The notes beneath the pieces are model-generated. The model did not search any database, was not told the origin of the DNA, and saw only the letters and a list, made by a program, of their open reading frames with translations. Position numbers and translations under genes: made by a program. Below, piece after piece: positions 28,393-38,414 of a stretch of 64,000 nucleotides of DNA (within the stretch, counting starts at the first letter, position 1; the number at the start of each line of letters is the position of its first letter). The stretch is from Pseudomonas alcaliphila JAB1 (GTDB taxonomy: Bacteria > Pseudomonadota > Gammaproteobacteria > Pseudomonadales > Pseudomonadaceae): assembly GCF_001941865.1 (NCBI RefSeq), contig NZ_CP016162.1, forward strand, positions 1,054,001-1,118,000, given 5' to 3'.

Positions 28393-28983
28393 ATGAACAG
28401 CATTCGACTCGACAAGCGCGACCTGATCCTGAGCAAAGGCTCGGCGGTGATGACGCGCCGTGGCTACCACGGCACCGGTGTGCTGGAGATCGTCCAGGCG
28501 GCCGGGATTCCCAAGGGCAGCTTCTATCACTACTTCGCCAGCAAGGAAGACTTCGCCCTGCAGGCGCTGGCTTTCATCTATCGCCCGCGCCTGGCGCGTT
28601 ATGCCCAGGCGCTGAATGATCCGGCGCTGAGCCCGCGGGCGCGCATCCTTGCTTACTACCGCGATCTGCTGGCGCACTTCGCCCGGCAGGAGACGCCGCA
28701 GTACCACTGCTTCATCGGCAGCCTGAGTTTCGAGATGAGCGAGATGCTGCCAGCGGTCGGCGCTGAAGTTGCAGCCATCCAGCAGGCCTCGGTGGACATT
28801 CTGCGCGACTGCCTGGAGCAGGCGCAGGCCGCCGGCGAACTGCCGGCTGACGAGGACTGCGGCAACCTCGCCACCTTCATCAGCGACGCCTGGCAGGGCG
28901 TGTTGGCTCGCCTCAAGGTGGGCCGCAACCTGCAGCCGCTGGAAGCTTTCGTCACCCGCCTGGAGCGTTTGCTGCAGGCCTGA
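28393..28983 (+). CDS. TetR/AcrR-family transcriptional regulator (NemR-like)
   Basis: A 196-residue repressor. The N-terminal helix-turn-helix reads GSAVMTRRGYHGTGVLEIVQAAGIPKGSFYHYFASKEDFALQ, a classic TetR pattern. The ligand domain holds Cys residues at YHCFIGS and LRDCLEQ; NemR-type regulators sense electrophiles through cysteines. The gene lies 27 bases before an Old Yellow Enzyme, the usual partner of NemR. Start uncertain: ATG at 28381 is in frame, and neither ATG has a clear ribosome site. Confidence 0.82.
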   Translation: MNSIRLDKRDLILSKGSAVMTRRGYHGTGVLEIVQAAGIPKGSFYHYFASKEDFALQALAFIYRPRLARYAQALNDPALSPRARILAYYRDLLAHFARQETPQYHCFIGSLSFEMSEMLPAVGAEVAAIQQASVDILRDCLEQAQAAGELPADEDCGNLATFISDAWQGVLARLKVGRNLQPLEAFVTRLERLLQA

Positions 28984-29010
28984 TTACCGTTCAACCCCAG
29001 AGGAAAGATG

Positions 29011-30120
29011 ATGAGCGCTCCCGTTCAAGCCCTGTTCGCCCCATTCCGCCTCGGTAACCTGGAGCTGCCGACCCGTGTGGTCATGGCGCCGATGACCCGC
29101 TCCTTCTCGCCCGGTGGCGTGCCCAATGCCAAGGTCATCGAGTATTACCGTCGCCGTGCGGCTGCGGGAGTGGGCCTGATCGTCACCGAAGGCACCACCG
29201 TCGGCCACAAGGCCGCCAACGGCTACCCGAACGTGCCGCGTTTCTACGGCGAAGACGCCCTGGCTGGCTGGAAACAGGTGGTCGATGCCGTGCATGCCGA
29301 AGGCGGCAAGATCGTCCCGCAGCTCTGGCATGTGGGTAATGTGCGCAAGCTGGGCACCGAGCCGGATGCCAGCGTGCCGGGCTTCGGCCCGATGGAGAAG
29401 GTCAAGGACGGCCAGGTGGTCGTGCATGGCATGACCCAGGCCGATATCGATGAGGTGATCGCCGCCTTCGCCCAGGCTGCACGCGACGCCAAGGCCATCG
29501 GCATGGACGGCGTGGAGATCCACGGCGCCCACGGTTACCTGATCGACCAGTTTTTCTGGGAAGGCAGCAACCAGCGCCCCGACCAGTACGGTGGTGACCT
29601 GGCGGCGCGTTCGCGTTTTGCCATCGAGCTGATCCAGGCGGTGCGCGCTGCGGTCGGCCCGGACTTCCCGATCATCCTGCGTTACTCGCAGTGGAAGCAG
29701 CAGGACTACACAGCGCGCCTGGTGCAGACCCCGGAGCAGCTGGAGGCCTTCCTCAAGCCGCTGTCCGATGCGGGCGTGGACATCTTCCATTGCTCGACGC
29801 GCCGTTTCTGGGAGCCGGAGTTCGAAGGCAGCGACCTCAACCTGGCCGGCTGGACGCGCAAGCTCACTGGCAAGCCGACCATCACTGTCGGCAGCGTCGG
29901 CCTGGATGGCGAGTTCCTGCAGTTCATGGTCAAGACCGACAAGGTGGCCGAACCGGCCAGCCTCGAAAATCTGCTCGAGCGCCTGAACAAGGAGGAGTTC
30001 GACCTGGTCGCCGTGGGCCGCGCGTTGCTGGTCGACCCGGATTGGGCGTTGAAGGTGCGTGAAGGCCGCGAGCAGGACATCCTGCCGTTCAGCCGCGATG
30101 CGTTGACCACGCTGGTCTGA
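29011..30120 (+). CDS. Old Yellow Enzyme family NADH:flavin oxidoreductase
   Basis: A 369-residue FMN TIM-barrel ene-reductase that would reduce activated C=C bonds or nitro compounds. Motifs: MAPMTRSFSPGGVP at the N-terminus, PQLWHVGN, the substrate-binding pair IHGAHGYLIDQFFWEGSNQR, and the phosphate-binding TVGSVG and VGRALLVDP. AGAGGA lies six bases before ATG 29011; the preceding ATG at 29008 is possible. The TetR gene directly upstream suggests induction by electrophiles or xenobiotics. Native substrate unknown. Confidence 0.9.
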   Translation: MSAPVQALFAPFRLGNLELPTRVVMAPMTRSFSPGGVPNAKVIEYYRRRAAAGVGLIVTEGTTVGHKAANGYPNVPRFYGEDALAGWKQVVDAVHAEGGKIVPQLWHVGNVRKLGTEPDASVPGFGPMEKVKDGQVVVHGMTQADIDEVIAAFAQAARDAKAIGMDGVEIHGAHGYLIDQFFWEGSNQRPDQYGGDLAARSRFAIELIQAVRAAVGPDFPIILRYSQWKQQDYTARLVQTPEQLEAFLKPLSDAGVDIFHCSTRRFWEPEFEGSDLNLAGWTRKLTGKPTITVGSVGLDGEFLQFMVKTDKVAEPASLENLLERLNKEEFDLVAVGRALLVDPDWALKVREGREQDILPFSRDALTTLV

Positions 30121-30161
30121 GTCCGTTTCTAGCGGGCGTCGCGATCCGGCGCCCCATTTTC

Positions 30162-30186
30162 AGCCCCGGCACATCGGGGCTTTTTT
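30162..30186 (+). terminator. Terminator after the Old Yellow Enzyme gene
   Basis: AGCCCCG pairs with CGGGGCT around GCACAT and runs into TTTTTT. Confidence 0.85.
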
Positions 30187-30207
30187 ACGTCTACTGCTAC
30201 GTGGTCC

Positions 30208-30265
30208 CGTAGGGCGGGTGCAACCCGCCAGCCCTTTACCAATGGCGGGTTTCACCCGCCCTACG
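30208..30265. repeat. Palindromic repeat, CGTAGGGCGGGT type
   Basis: Arms CGTAGGGCGGGTGCAACCCG and its near-exact complement (30243-30265) flank a short loop. It ends 3 bases from the glycosyltransferase stop codon. Confidence 0.75.
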
Positions 30266-30267
30266 TT

Positions 30268-31473
30268 TTAGCCATCCTGCATTCCACCCCGGATTTCATC
30301 CGGGCTACCGACATTGGCAATCTTCGGGCGTGGCTGCATCGCGCTGCGCAGGTGCTGTTCGAACAGCGCGACGATGCCGTCCCAACTCAGATGGCTGGCA
30401 TGCCTACGGGCATTGAGACGGATGTGCCGCAGTACCTCCGTGTCCCCCAGCAACTCACAGGCGGCCTCGCAGAAACCGGCTTCGTCGCCAGGGCGGGCGA
30501 GCATGCCGTTGTGGCCGTGATGGATATGCTGGGCGGCCGCAGCCTGGTCGAATGCCACCACGCCGAGGCTCGAAGCCAGGGCTTCCAGCACCACATTGCC
30601 GAAGGTTTCCGAGAGGCTGGGGAACAGGAACAGATCGCCCGAAGCGTAGTGCGTGGCCAACGCTTCACCGCGCTGCAGGCCGCAGAACAACGCGTCTGGT
30701 AGTTGCGTCTGCAGGTTGGCGCGCAGCGGCCCGTCGCCGACCAAAATCAGGCGCATGCGGCGCTGCGGATGAGCTGTCTGCAGGGCGCGGAAGGCTTTTA
30801 CCAGCAGGCCAAGGTTCTTCTCTGCCGCCAGGCGACCTACATGCAGCACGGCCAGGTCATCCGGCCCCAGGCCCCAGCTTTCGCGCAGGGCGTCGCAGCG
30901 TCTGCGTGGGTGGAACAGCTGGCTGTCGACACCCCGCGCGAGCAGGGCCAGGCGTTCGAAGTCGCGGCGTTCGAGGTCGACCTTCTGGCCGATGCTCGGC
31001 ACCAGCGTCAGCTGCGTGCGGTTGTGAAACCAGCGCAGGTAGTTGGTCATCGCCCGGGTCAGCAGGCCGATGCCGTAGTGCCCGGTGTACTGCTGGAAGT
31101 TGGTGTGAAAACCGCTGACCACCGGGATCGCCAGGCGTCTGGCCGCGCGCAAAGCGGACAGGCCAAGCGGGCCTTCGGTGGCGATATAGAGCACGTCCGG
31201 TCGCTGCCGTTGCCAGCGCCTGAGCAGCTTGTGCAGGGATGACTGACCCCATTGCAGGCCGGGGTAGCCGGGTAGCGGCCAGCCTCGGGTCAGCAGCAGG
31301 TCATTGCCGGCGTCCTGCTCCTGATCGACCTCCTGGCGTGGCCGTATCAATTGCACGCGATGGCCACGGCCACGCAGGCCGTCGACCAGGCGGCCGAGGG
31401 TATTGGCCACGCCGTTGATTTCCGGCGGGAAGGTTTCGCTGATCAGCGCGATGTGCAGAGAAGGTGCGTTCAT
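30268..31473 (-). CDS. GT4-type glycosyltransferase (MgtA/PimB-like mannosyltransferase family)
   Basis: A 401-residue GT-B fold transferase, cytosolic or membrane-associated. The N-terminal acceptor domain starts LHIALISETFPPEINGVANTLGRL; the donor domain has VLHVGRLAAEKNLGLLVKAF and the E-x7-E motif PSLSETFGNVVLEALAS near residues 290-306. The family uses GDP-mannose or similar donors to modify lipids. ATG at 31473 is preferred over 31497. The last 13 residues (GSPDEIRGGMQDG) are encoded by a dispersed repeat (see 30287-30308). A similar gene (PA0842) accompanies cysZ and trxB2 in P. aeruginosa. Confidence 0.83.
   Translation of the reverse strand: MNAPSLHIALISETFPPEINGVANTLGRLVDGLRGRGHRVQLIRPRQEVDQEQDAGNDLLLTRGWPLPGYPGLQWGQSSLHKLLRRWQRQRPDVLYIATEGPLGLSALRAARRLAIPVVSGFHTNFQQYTGHYGIGLLTRAMTNYLRWFHNRTQLTLVPSIGQKVDLERRDFERLALLARGVDSQLFHPRRRCDALRESWGLGPDDLAVLHVGRLAAEKNLGLLVKAFRALQTAHPQRRMRLILVGDGPLRANLQTQLPDALFCGLQRGEALATHYASGDLFLFPSLSETFGNVVLEALASSLGVVAFDQAAAAQHIHHGHNGMLARPGDEAGFCEAACELLGDTEVLRHIRLNARRHASHLSWDGIVALFEQHLRSAMQPRPKIANVGSPDEIRGGMQDG
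30287..30308 (-). repeat. GTAGCCCGGATGAAATCCGGG repeat inside a coding 3' end
   Basis: The minus-strand unit GTAGCCCGGATGAAATCCGG recurs at 58693-58752 and, as a variant, at 38998-39049. Here it supplies codons for the glycosyltransferase C-terminus. Confidence 0.75.
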
Positions 31474-31531
31474 GTAAGCAGTCTCTGCCCAGGTCATGTA
31501 GTGAACATGACGTTTCGATTGCGCTTATATG

Positions 31532-32434
31532 TCAGGCAAGCAGGCCGTGAAGTTGTTCACGCAGCCAGGCATGTGCCGGGTCGTGGTGCTGCTGGCGGTG
31601 CCAGATCAGGCTGATCTGCACGGCCGGCATGTCGAAGGGTAGCGGCGCCACCTGCAGGGCGAACAGCGGCGCGAAGGCGTCGGCCAAGCGCGCGGGTATG
31701 GTGCCGAGCAGGTCGGTGTGAGCAACGATGGCCGGAATCGGCAGGTAATTGGGCAGGTGCAGCGCTGCCTGGCGCCTGACCTTGGCCGAGCCCAGGACAA
31801 TTTCCAGCGGCGAACCGCGCCCGGCGCGCGGCGTCACGATCACGTGGCGAGCCTGTTGGTAATCCTTGAGGCTGAGGCCGCCGACGAAGGCCGGATGATC
31901 CTGGCGGCCGATCACCACCAGGGCTTCTTCGCGCAGGGGCGCGTAATGCAGGTCGGGCGAATCGACGTGCAGGTAGTCGATGGCCAGGTCCAGGGCACCG
32001 CTTTCCAGGCGCGGCAGCAGGTTGTCGGCGTCGTCGCTGTGCGCTACCAGCTCTACCAGCGGCGCGACGCGGGCCAGATGTGCCTGCAGCAGCGGCAGCA
32101 GCGCGGCCTGGGCGTAGTCGTTGAGCGACAGGCTGAACACATGTGGCGTCCGCGCATCGAAGGGTTCTGCCGGACCGAGGCCGGCCTGCAGCAATTGCAG
32201 CGCCTGGCGCACGGGTGGGTAGAGGGCCAGGGCGCGCGCGGTCGGGGTCATGCCGCGGGCGGTGCGCTGGAACAACTCCTCGCCCAGTTGCTGGCGCAGG
32301 CGGGCAAGGGCGTTGCTCACGGTTGACTGACTCAGGTGCAGGCGTTGGGCGGCGCGGGTCAGATTGCCTTCCTGCATCAGGGCGTCGAAGACCAGCAGCA
32401 GGTTGAGGTCGAGCTGACGTAAATTCGTTATCAC
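31532..32434 (-). CDS. LysR-family transcriptional regulator
   Basis: A 300-residue regulator by the GTG start at 32434; a TTG six codons earlier is in frame. The winged helix is QLDLNLLLVFDALMQEGNLTRAAQRLHLSQSTVSNALARLR at about residues 6-46, followed by a periplasmic-binding-like effector domain. It diverges from the desaturase-SRPBCC gene with 79 bases between, the normal layout for a LysR regulator and its target. The effector is unknown. Confidence 0.87.
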   Translation of the reverse strand: MITNLRQLDLNLLLVFDALMQEGNLTRAAQRLHLSQSTVSNALARLRQQLGEELFQRTARGMTPTARALALYPPVRQALQLLQAGLGPAEPFDARTPHVFSLSLNDYAQAALLPLLQAHLARVAPLVELVAHSDDADNLLPRLESGALDLAIDYLHVDSPDLHYAPLREEALVVIGRQDHPAFVGGLSLKDYQQARHVIVTPRAGRGSPLEIVLGSAKVRRQAALHLPNYLPIPAIVAHTDLLGTIPARLADAFAPLFALQVAPLPFDMPAVQISLIWHRQQHHDPAHAWLREQLHGLLA

Positions 32435-32461
32435 GGATAATGCTCTTTTCAAATATCCATT

Positions 32462-32469
32462 ATTCGAAT
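32462..32469. promoter_or_regulatory. Candidate LysR operator ATTCGAAT
   Basis: A perfect 8-bp palindrome inside the larger CATT-N5-AATG dyad in the divergent intergenic region, between the LysR start and the fusion gene. Confidence 0.35.
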
Positions 32470-32513
32470 GATTTGGCCGGGCCTAGACTGCTGTCAATCC
32501 ACAGGAGAGCGCC

Positions 32514-33623
32514 ATGGCCTACAACAATGACAATGCCCAGGCTTTTCGCAGCTATTACCGGGCTGCCATCCACCCGCTGTACAACCCCTGGTTGCATGCC
32601 GCATTCGTACTGGCTTACGGGCTGCTCTGCATCGGGTGGCTCGGGAGCACGCTGGAGGCCGTGGCGCCCTGGCAGTGGCTGCTGGTACCGGTGACGCTGG
32701 TGTTCTTCAGTTGGGGTGAGTACCAGGTGCACAAGCGCCTCGGCCACAACAAGACGCGCTTGGGCAAACTCTTCTACAAACGCCACACCGGCGATCACCA
32801 CAGCTTCTTCGTCGAGACGCTGATGCCCTACGAAACGGCGCGCGACTGGCGTGTGATCCTCTTTCCGGCCTGGCTGATCGTGCTCTACAGCCTGCCGTTA
32901 TTCGCCGCCTGGTGGCTGTTGTCCCATCTCGACGGCAACCTCGCCGCGTTGTTCGCCGGCAGCATGCTGCTGGGCTACATGAGTTACGAAGTGGTGCATG
33001 CCTGCGAGCATCTGCCTGATAGGCACCCGGTGTCGCGCCTGCCGTGGATTCGCCAGATGCGCCGCCTGCATGCGCTGCACCATCGTCGTGAGCTGATGCA
33101 TTCGTGCAACTTCGGCATCGTTCATCCGCTGATGGACTGGCTGCACGGCACCCTGCACTGGGAGCCTGAGGCGATCCATCAGCAGAACCGCCAGCAGCAC
33201 CGCATTCGCATCGCCCGGCCTGCCGCGCGCGTGCTGGAATACGCCGCGGCGCCGAGTCACTGGCCGCAGTGGCACCCGTCGTCACTGCGCATCTATGGGC
33301 GCGAGGGGGCCTTGCTCGCGGGTGAGCGTTTCGAGGAAGACATTCATGCCGGCGGCCGCGCCGGGCATCTGCGCTGGGACGTGCTCGACTATCAGCCGGC
33401 CCAGCGTTGGCAGGCCAGTGCGCTGGGCGACCATGGCCTGCACCTGCTGCTCACCTACGAGTGCGTGGCGGTCGAGGGAGGCTGCGAGTTCGTGCGCACC
33501 CTCGAATACGGTTTTGACGGCTGGCTGATGCGTGTGGTGAACGCCCTGTTCATGCGCCGCCGCATCGAGCGCGAGTCGCAGGCGTCGATGCAGGCGTTAC
33601 ACGATGTCCTTGCGCGAACCTAG
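32514..33623 (+). CDS. Fatty acid hydroxylase/sterol desaturase-type protein fused to an SRPBCC domain
   Basis: A 369-residue two-domain protein. Residues 1-230 are a di-iron membrane hydroxylase: helices near 25-45, 52-66, 115-135 and 145-160, with His boxes H73xxxxH78, H91xxxHH96, H162xxxH166 and H186xxHH190 plus H196 and H204. Residues about 236-369 look like a START/SRPBCC lipid-binding fold ([25 protein letters not shown]... [19 protein letters not shown]). Such a fusion suggests binding and oxidising a hydrophobic substrate. CACAGGAGAGCGCC precedes the ATG. It is divergent from LysR, and its 3' end overlaps cysZ by 27 bases. Confidence 0.8.
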   Translation: MAYNNDNAQAFRSYYRAAIHPLYNPWLHAAFVLAYGLLCIGWLGSTLEAVAPWQWLLVPVTLVFFSWGEYQVHKRLGHNKTRLGKLFYKRHTGDHHSFFVETLMPYETARDWRVILFPAWLIVLYSLPLFAAWWLLSHLDGNLAALFAGSMLLGYMSYEVVHACEHLPDRHPVSRLPWIRQMRRLHALHHRRELMHSCNFGIVHPLMDWLHGTLHWEPEAIHQQNRQQHRIRIARPAARVLEYAAAPSHWPQWHPSSLRIYGREGALLAGERFEEDIHAGGRAGHLRWDVLDYQPAQRWQASALGDHGLHLLLTYECVAVEGGCEFVRTLEYGFDGWLMRVVNALFMRRRIERESQASMQALHDVLART

Positions 33624-34361
33624 CGCCTGCTCGCCGCGCTCGCGTACCCAGAATAGCGTGGCACCGGCCACGGCGGCCGGCATCATCAGGATGTTCAGCC
33701 CCGGCACCAGCAGGGCGGCGTAGGTGATGCCGCCGAAGCTCAGGCTCTGCCAGCGTTTCTCGCGCAGCCAGGCGAGCATGTCCTGCCAGCTCATCTTGTT
33801 GTTGTCCGCCGGGTAGTCGATGTACTGCACGGCCATCATCCACACGCCGAACAGCAGCCACAGCGGCGCTGCGATCAGATTGACCACCGGGATGAAGCTG
33901 AGGATCAGCAGGCCGATGGCGCGTGGCAGGAAATACGCCAGTTTGCGCATTTCGCGACCCATGGTACGCGGCACCATGGCTGCCAGTTCGGCCCAGCTGA
34001 ACGGCGGGAAATGATCTTCACCGCGCGCTACCACTTCGACCTTCTCCGCGAGAAAACCGTTGAACGGCGCGGCGATGATGTTGGCCAGCATGGTGAAGGT
34101 GAAGAACACCATCAGCAGCACCAGCACCACGAACAGTGGCCAGAGGATGTATTGCAGGAAGCTCAGCCAGTTCGGCAGGGAAGGCATGAAGGTATCGACC
34201 CAGCCGCTGAACTGCTGCACGGCAAAGCTGATCATGCTTACGAACAGGATCAGATTGATCGCCAGCGGCAGTAATACGAACAGGCGCAGGCCAGGGCTGA
34301 GTACCAGCCTCAGGCCTTCTCGCAGGTATTGCGGGCCGGACAGGACGGGAGCGGCGGGCAT
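33597..34361 (-). CDS. cysZ: Sulfate uptake protein CysZ
   Basis: A 254-residue inner-membrane protein with four or more hydrophobic regions, matching Cys[32 protein letters not shown] at the N-terminus, [10 protein letters not shown] and a long middle loop with [21 protein letters not shown]. CysZ admits sulfate for cysteine synthesis. It is convergent with, and overlaps, the hydroxylase-SRPBCC gene by 27 bases. Confidence 0.9.
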   Translation of the reverse strand: MPAAPVLSGPQYLREGLRLVLSPGLRLFVLLPLAINLILFVSMISFAVQQFSGWVDTFMPSLPNWLSFLQYILWPLFVVLVLLMVFFTFTMLANIIAAPFNGFLAEKVEVVARGEDHFPPFSWAELAAMVPRTMGREMRKLAYFLPRAIGLLILSFIPVVNLIAAPLWLLFGVWMMAVQYIDYPADNNKMSWQDMLAWLREKRWQSLSFGGITYAALLVPGLNILMMPAAVAGATLFWVRERGEQALGSRKDIV

Positions 34362-35726
<1,365 letters not shown>

Positions 35727-35754
35727 GGCTGCGGCCGCATTGTTGGCGGCCGTT

Positions 35755-35816
35755 GTAGGAGCCGGCTTGCCGGCGATGCCTGGCAACGGCTGATCGCCCG
35801 CAAGCGGGCTCCTGCG
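35755..35816. repeat. GTAGGAGC-type palindromic repeat pair
   Basis: GTAGGAGCCGGCTTGCCGGC and the divergent reverse arm GCCCGCAAGCGGGCTCCTGC lie between convergent trxB and the ATPase gene. Confidence 0.7.
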
Positions 35817-35834
35817 GGCCTGGTGTCTGGCCGC

Positions 35835-36995
35835 TCAATCCGGCCAGTGCCAGGGCGGCTCGTCGAGCATGCCCTGGCCGCGTATGCAGGTCTGGCCGAG
35901 CTGTTTGTCCAGCTCCAGGGTGTTGCAGTCCGGGCTTTCCTTGAGCGTGGCGATCAGACGGCTGGCGTGGGACACCACCCACACCTGCGTCTGCTTCGAG
36001 GCGGCGATGATCAAGCGACCGAGTGCCGGCAGCAGATCCGGGTGCAGGCTGGTTTCCGGTTCGTTGAGCACCATCAATGATGGCGGTCGTGGCGTGAGCA
36101 GAGCGGCGACCAGCAACAGGTAGCGCAGCGTGCCATCGGACAGCTCGGCGGCGCTCAAGGGGCGCAGCAAACCTTCCTGGCGCAGCTCTACGGCGAAGCG
36201 CCCGCCGGCCTGAAAATCGATATGCAGGCGGCTGCTGGGGAAAGCGTCGTCGATAGCTGCGTCCAGCGCCGCGCGGTCGCCTATCTCGCGGATGGTCTGC
36301 AGGGCGGCGGCCAGGTCGCGGCCATCGTGATGCAGTACCGGTGTGCGCGTGCCCAATTGCGGCTGGCGCGCCGGCGCCTCGGCATCACTGCGAAAGTGAT
36401 CGTAGAAGCGCCAGCGGCGGATGGTTTCGCGCAGCTGGAAGACTTCCGGGCAATTCGGGTCGTTGCCGATCTGGTCGAACAGGCTGTCGTAGTTCGGCAC
36501 GTGCTGGGCCAGTACCTGCCAGCTGCGACCTTCACGCATGCGCACCATCGGCCCGGCGCGATCCACCAGCAGCGAGGCGGGGCGATAGCTGGCGCCGGCC
36601 CAGATGCACTCGCGCTTGATCTCCGGGTCGAGAGCGAAGGCCGAGCTGCTTGGCTCGGGCAGGCCAAGGGCGATGGCGTAGCCGAAATCCTCGCCGGCAA
36701 AGCCCAGGCGCAGGCGCATCACGTTCTGTCGTGGGCCACCCTGCACGGGCACCTCGCCGTTGCGCATGCGCCGGGAAATCTTCTCCGGCCCGGCCCAGAA
36801 ACTCGACTCCAGCCCGCCTTCGCGCGCCAGCGCGTTGACTACGCCGCCCTGGGCGGTTTCCGCCAGCAGGCGCAGGGCGCGGTAGAGGTTGGACTTGCCG
36901 CTGCCGTTGGCGCCAGTGATCAGGTTGAGCCGGCCGAGCGGCAGAATCAGGCTATTGATCGAGCGGTAGTTGGCGACGGCGAGGGTGTGCAGCAT
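35835..36995 (-). CDS. AAA-family ATPase (RecF/OLD-like, COG4637 type)
   Basis: A 386-residue ABC-type ATPase. Walker A GANGSGKS at about residues 29-36, signature-like LSAAELSDGTLRYLLL, Walker B LMVLNEPETSLHPDLLPAL and the H-loop region VVSHASRLI. No nuclease (TOPRIM) or other effector domain is visible, so it is a stand-alone ATPase. It follows a 4-TM protein and an SDR enzyme on the same strand with a 24-base gap. Function unknown; roles in DNA repair or phage defence are known only for relatives with extra domains. Confidence 0.83.
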   Translation of the reverse strand: MLHTLAVANYRSINSLILPLGRLNLITGANGSGKSNLYRALRLLAETAQGGVVNALAREGGLESSFWAGPEKISRRMRNGEVPVQGGPRQNVMRLRLGFAGEDFGYAIALGLPEPSSSAFALDPEIKRECIWAGASYRPASLLVDRAGPMVRMREGRSWQVLAQHVPNYDSLFDQIGNDPNCPEVFQLRETIRRWRFYDHFRSDAEAPARQPQLGTRTPVLHHDGRDLAAALQTIREIGDRAALDAAIDDAFPSSRLHIDFQAGGRFAVELRQEGLLRPLSAAELSDGTLRYLLLVAALLTPRPPSLMVLNEPETSLHPDLLPALGRLIIAASKQTQVWVVSHASRLIATLKESPDCNTLELDKQLGQTCIRGQGMLDEPPWHWPD

Positions 36996-37019
36996 GGCGG
37001 AGTCATCCTGACAAAACGA

Positions 37020-37388
37020 TCAGCGACCATGGCGTGGCGAAAACGCCAGCCAGGCCAGTACTGGGTAGCACAGGTAATGCAGGCTGAAGAGAAACAGGCC
37101 CATGGGGCTGGGCGTGTCTTGAAGGACCATCATGCCCAGCAGGCCGAGATAGAGCAGCCCGAGCACGCCGCCGTAGAGCAGGGTGAAACGCCAGCGCTCA
37201 GCGTTGCTGGGCGCACGCCCAGTACGCCAGTGAAACACCAGCGCCAGGCCGGCCGCGATGGCGGCGGCGATCAGCAATGTGGTGAACACGCCGCCGAGGC
37301 GCACGAAGGTGCGTAGCAGCAGGTTCAGCACGATGGCCGCGATTACTCCCGCCGCCGCGTAGTAGCGCAGTTGCAGGTTCTGGCTCAC
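37020..37388 (-). CDS. Small four-helix membrane protein, unknown
   Basis: A 122-residue protein with hydrophobic segments near residues 9-25, 33-51, 68-88 and 95-115 and charged loops. No known family was recognised. The start is GTG at 37388, and its first bases overlap the SDR stop codon (GTGA), so the two are translationally coupled. Confidence 0.7.
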   Translation of the reverse strand: MSQNLQLRYYAAAGVIAAIVLNLLLRTFVRLGGVFTTLLIAAAIAAGLALVFHWRTGRAPSNAERWRFTLLYGGVLGLLYLGLLGMMVLQDTPSPMGLFLFSLHYLCYPVLAWLAFSPRHGR

Positions 37389-38215
37389 AGGCTTTGCACC
37401 AGGCCGAAGCGTTTGCTCAGTACCCGCTGCAACAGGGCTTTGGGCAGCAGCGTGGCGAGCAGTGGCAGGGCGCGGCTGCCATTACCCAGGCGCAGCAGGC
37501 GCGGGCGCTTGTCACGCTGTACGGCGGCCAGCAGTTGCGCGGCGAACTCGCTGGTCGGGGTCGGGTTGTCCTGCGAGGCGTTGGCGCGAGCGCGGATGCC
37601 CTCGCGCAGCGGCCACCAGGGCGAGTCTTCACGGATCAGCGCCTCGGCCTGCTGGCTGGCGTTGGCGCCGAAGCTGGAGGCGATGGCGCCGGGCTGCACT
37701 TCCATCACCTCGATGGAGAAGGGCGCCAGCTCCATGCGCAGCGCGTCGCTCAATGCATGCACGGCAGCCTTGGAGGCGCAGTAGGCACCAGCGAAGGGCG
37801 TCACCAGTACCGAGGAAACGCTGCCGATATTCACCACCAGGCCACGGCTGCGACGCAGCAGCGGGAAGAACGCGCGGGTCACGCCGACGATGGAGAAGAC
37901 ATTGGTTTCGAACTGCCGCTGCATGGCTTCCACGCCACCGTCGAGCAGCGGACCCATGGCGCCGTAACCCGCATTGTTGATCAGCACATCCAGGCCGCCG
38001 ATCTCCTCGCTCAGGCGAGCGCTCAGCTGTTGCAGCGCTTGGCCATCGTTGACGTCGAGCTGCACCGCGTTGAACCCGGCCTGCTCGAGCGCTGTGAGGT
38101 CGTTCTCCTTGCGCGCCGTGGCCCAGACGGCGTAGCCACCCGCCTTGAAGGCGTCGGCCAGGGCGCGGCCGATGCCGCTGGAGCAGCCGGTGATAAGGAC
38201 GCTGGGTTGGGGCAT
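37385..38215 (-). CDS. Short-chain dehydrogenase/reductase
   Basis: A 276-residue Rossmann-fold NAD(P)-dependent oxidoreductase of the classical SDR type. Cofactor motif TGCSSGIG at residues 9-16, NNAGYG, catalytic Ser in NIGSVSS, and the YCASK Tyr/Lys pair. WATARKENDL after the second strand suggests NADP. The C-terminal tail is extended and basic. It starts a three-gene minus-strand set with the 4-TM protein and the AAA ATPase. Substrate unknown. Confidence 0.88.
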   Translation of the reverse strand: MPQPSVLITGCSSGIGRALADAFKAGGYAVWATARKENDLTALEQAGFNAVQLDVNDGQALQQLSARLSEEIGGLDVLINNAGYGAMGPLLDGGVEAMQRQFETNVFSIVGVTRAFFPLLRRSRGLVVNIGSVSSVLVTPFAGAYCASKAAVHALSDALRMELAPFSIEVMEVQPGAIASSFGANASQQAEALIREDSPWWPLREGIRARANASQDNPTPTSEFAAQLLAAVQRDKRPRLLRLGNGSRALPLLATLLPKALLQRVLSKRFGLVQSL

Positions 38216-38276
38216 GCGCGGGACTCCCTGAGACGCGAATGGGGTTGCAGCTTAGCAGGCTTGGCTTGAGGTGATG

Positions 38277-38313
38277 GCGGACTGTTCGCCTAGGCTCCTG
38301 AGTCCGCCCTACG
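38277..38313. repeat. GGCGGACT...AGTCCGCCCTACG repeat
   Basis: GGCGGACT pairs with AGTCCGCC across a 15-base loop TGTTCGCC...; the same unit is at 44047-44084, where it is part of algL. Confidence 0.7.
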
Positions 38314-38336
38314 AGGCTGGCAACGGATGTCGAGCT

Positions 38337-38403
38337 GTAGGAGCGAGCTCTGCTCGCGAACGCAGGTGACGCCATAAGCTTCGCGAGCAGAGCTCGCTCC
38401 TAC
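38337..38403. repeat. GTAGGAGC-type palindromic repeat, full pair
   Basis: Arms identical to those of the repeat at 28230-28293, with a different loop. It lies 12 bases before the stop of the 38415-38879 gene. Confidence 0.8.
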
Positions 38404-38414
38404 GGTCGGCGTGT

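Noticed and set aside
30268..31473. Glycosyltransferase and the AAA ATPase as a defence island
   Set aside because: No nuclease, toxin or other effector domain accompanies them, and neighbouring genes are metabolic.
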